Assembly (NCBI GenBank): GCA_025935445.1
Contig: JAICVG010000092.1
Coordinates: forward strand, 1-5,798
DNA from: Nitrososphaera sp.
GTDB lineage: Archaea; Thermoproteota; Nitrososphaeria; Nitrososphaerales; Nitrososphaeraceae
Direction: 5' to 3'
Length of the DNA: 5,798 nt
The notes beneath the pieces were generated by a model. The model made no database searches. It was not told where the DNA came from and saw only the letters and a program-made list of their open reading frames with translations. How positions within the stretch are numbered: position 1 is the stretch's first letter; each line of letters opens with the position of its first letter. Positions 5,015 to 5,798 of this stretch are shown one piece after another. The translations under genes and the position numbers were made by a program.

Positions 5015-5698
5015 TTGTCTGCAATTGAACATATGTTAACTGTGAAACAACGTCAGGATGTAGAGGCCCGCCTTGCCAATTATAACATCCCGCTTCAGAT
5101 TTTACAGATGGTAGCAGAACAATGTGAATGCACCATCGAGACCCGCAGTACCAGAAACGAACTGGCACTAAAACCCAAGCTGTCTCTGTTGCTCTCAAGA
5201 TTAAACGACAGGGCAATTATCCTGCTACAGCAGATATTTCTTGACTGTCATGAGTCCCTTTCAAGTTTCAGATTCACAGTATTTCTCTCCTCCCGGTACA
5301 GCCCAATGATGCACAAGTTTGTGATCGACGGAAAAATCAGCGGCAAATCCAACTCTGAATACACTTTCGATGTGTGCATCTATAGTCGCCGTACAGGTGA
5401 TTTGATAGCAGTTGGGATGCGAAACAAAGACACAAAACAGCAGGCACCGGATAGCAAGTCCTTGTCATTATTCTTGGCAATAATTGATGATGTTAGCAGC
5501 GCACATCCACAGCTTCAGGGCGCGTACTATTCGTCTTCATACGGGTACCAACCTTTGTCTCTGGCAAGAAAAAATGCCATTTGGAAGGAGAATGCTGGCA
5601 AAAAAGTGGAAATTAAATTCTTTGAATACAAGGATAAAATGTACATCGAAAACAAATCGCTTTCTAACCCACAAGTCGCCATATCCAATAGGTACTAA
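5015..5698 (+). CDS. Hypothetical 227-residue protein, possible nuclease-like core
   Basis: A soluble protein that I cannot place in a named family. The N-terminal part (about residues 7-75) is helical (VKQRQDVEARLANYNIPLQI, then SLLLSRLNDRAIILLQQIFL). The centre is a beta-rich region: FRFTVFLSSRY, HKFVIDGK, EYTFDVCIYS (E115, D119) and DLIAVGMRNKDTKQQ (K138). It is followed by a helix (SLSLFLAIIDDVSSAHPQ) and AYYSSSYGYQP. An acidic residue on one strand followed by a strand ending in xNK resembles the layout of PD-(D/E)xK nuclease folds, but the middle acid or glutamine expected at 136 is Arg here, so catalytic activity is doubtful and the resemblance is inference. The C-terminus (KKVEIKFFEYKDKMYIENKS) is a basic beta segment. 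It starts at TTG 5015 on the evidence of the TATA box; ATG 5033 is the alternative. It appears to be a single-gene unit. Confidence 0.75.
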   Translation: MSAIEHMLTVKQRQDVEARLANYNIPLQILQMVAEQCECTIETRSTRNELALKPKLSLLLSRLNDRAIILLQQIFLDCHESLSSFRFTVFLSSRYSPMMHKFVIDGKISGKSNSEYTFDVCIYSRRTGDLIAVGMRNKDTKQQAPDSKSLSLFLAIIDDVSSAHPQLQGAYYSSSYGYQPLSLARKNAIWKENAGKKVEIKFFEYKDKMYIENKSLSNPQVAISNRY

Positions 5699-5704
5699 TA
5701 CTAG

Positions 5705-5712
5705 TATTATAC
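5705..5712 (+). promoter_or_regulatory. TATA-like box ahead of the small Cys/His protein
   Basis: TATTATAC is centred about 22 bases ahead of the TTG at 5730, slightly close but within the range of the other starts in this window. Confidence 0.35.
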
Positions 5713-5729
5713 ATACAGAATGATAATTC

Positions 5730-5798
5730 TTGGAAAAATGTGCCACATGCAATCAGATGATACACCCTAATTTTGCAGGTCACCACAAGTGCAACCAC
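5730..5798 (+). CDS. Putative zinc-binding small protein, N-terminus only
   Basis: A TTG at 5730 opens a frame that runs off the right edge after 23 codons. It reads (M)EKCATCNQMIHPNFAGHH followed by KCNH. The CxxC pair at residues 4 and 7, then H12, HH at 18-19, C21 and H23, is dense metal-ligand spacing of the zinc-finger or zinc-ribbon kind; such short Cys/His proteins are common in Thaumarchaeota. The TATA-like box upstream and the TTG start match the style of the gene before it. The other two plus-strand frames here hit stops quickly. With only 23 residues the assignment rests on the Cys/His pattern. Confidence 0.5.
   Translation, partial: MEKCATCNQMIHPNFAGHHKCNH

Overview
The window looks archaeal, most likely an ammonia-oxidising Nitrososphaeria (Thaumarchaeota) genome of the Nitrososphaera type. 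The reasons are short genes with no Shine-Dalgarno sites, TATA-like boxes about 22-30 bases ahead of start codons (leaderless transcription), GTG and TTG starts, a small protein resembling the DUF6659 family common in this class, a phasin-like protein, and a lone Rieske ferredoxin. This placement is inference from gene style and cannot be proven here.

Layout. 1-174 (minus) is the start of a cyclic-nucleotide-binding protein in a clearly GC-rich stretch (about 60% G+C over the first 120 bases). It is followed by a 3' tRNA fragment at 251-281, after which the sequence becomes AT-rich (about 33% around 480-600). This looks like an integration boundary. 568-1125 is a gene whose two ends share a frame while its middle is read one frame off. 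1301-1861 (minus) is an unrecognised protein with one CxxCH motif. It is flanked on both sides by copies of a 9-base motif, GTGGAG followed by (A/G)TA or a close variant. 2255-2635 (minus) is a Rieske ferredoxin. 2636-3045 is an ambiguous intergenic stretch with short open frames on both strands. 3046-3480 is the DUF6659-like protein. 3556-3860 is a broken gene for a small two-helix membrane protein, with one frameshift and one in-frame TGA. 3998-4615 (minus) is the phasin-like protein. 4758-4955 is a small two-helix membrane protein transcribed divergently from it. 5015-5698 is an unrecognised 227-residue protein. 5730-5798 is the start of a small protein rich in Cys and His, cut off by the window end.

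The genes are mostly single transcription units, each with its own promoter, so no operon-level pathway can be read. The clearest theme is accessory, partly decaying DNA: a tRNA remnant, a composition step, two genes with reading-frame damage and a set of short repeats. I see no defence system, CRISPR array, integrase, transposase or complete RNA gene.
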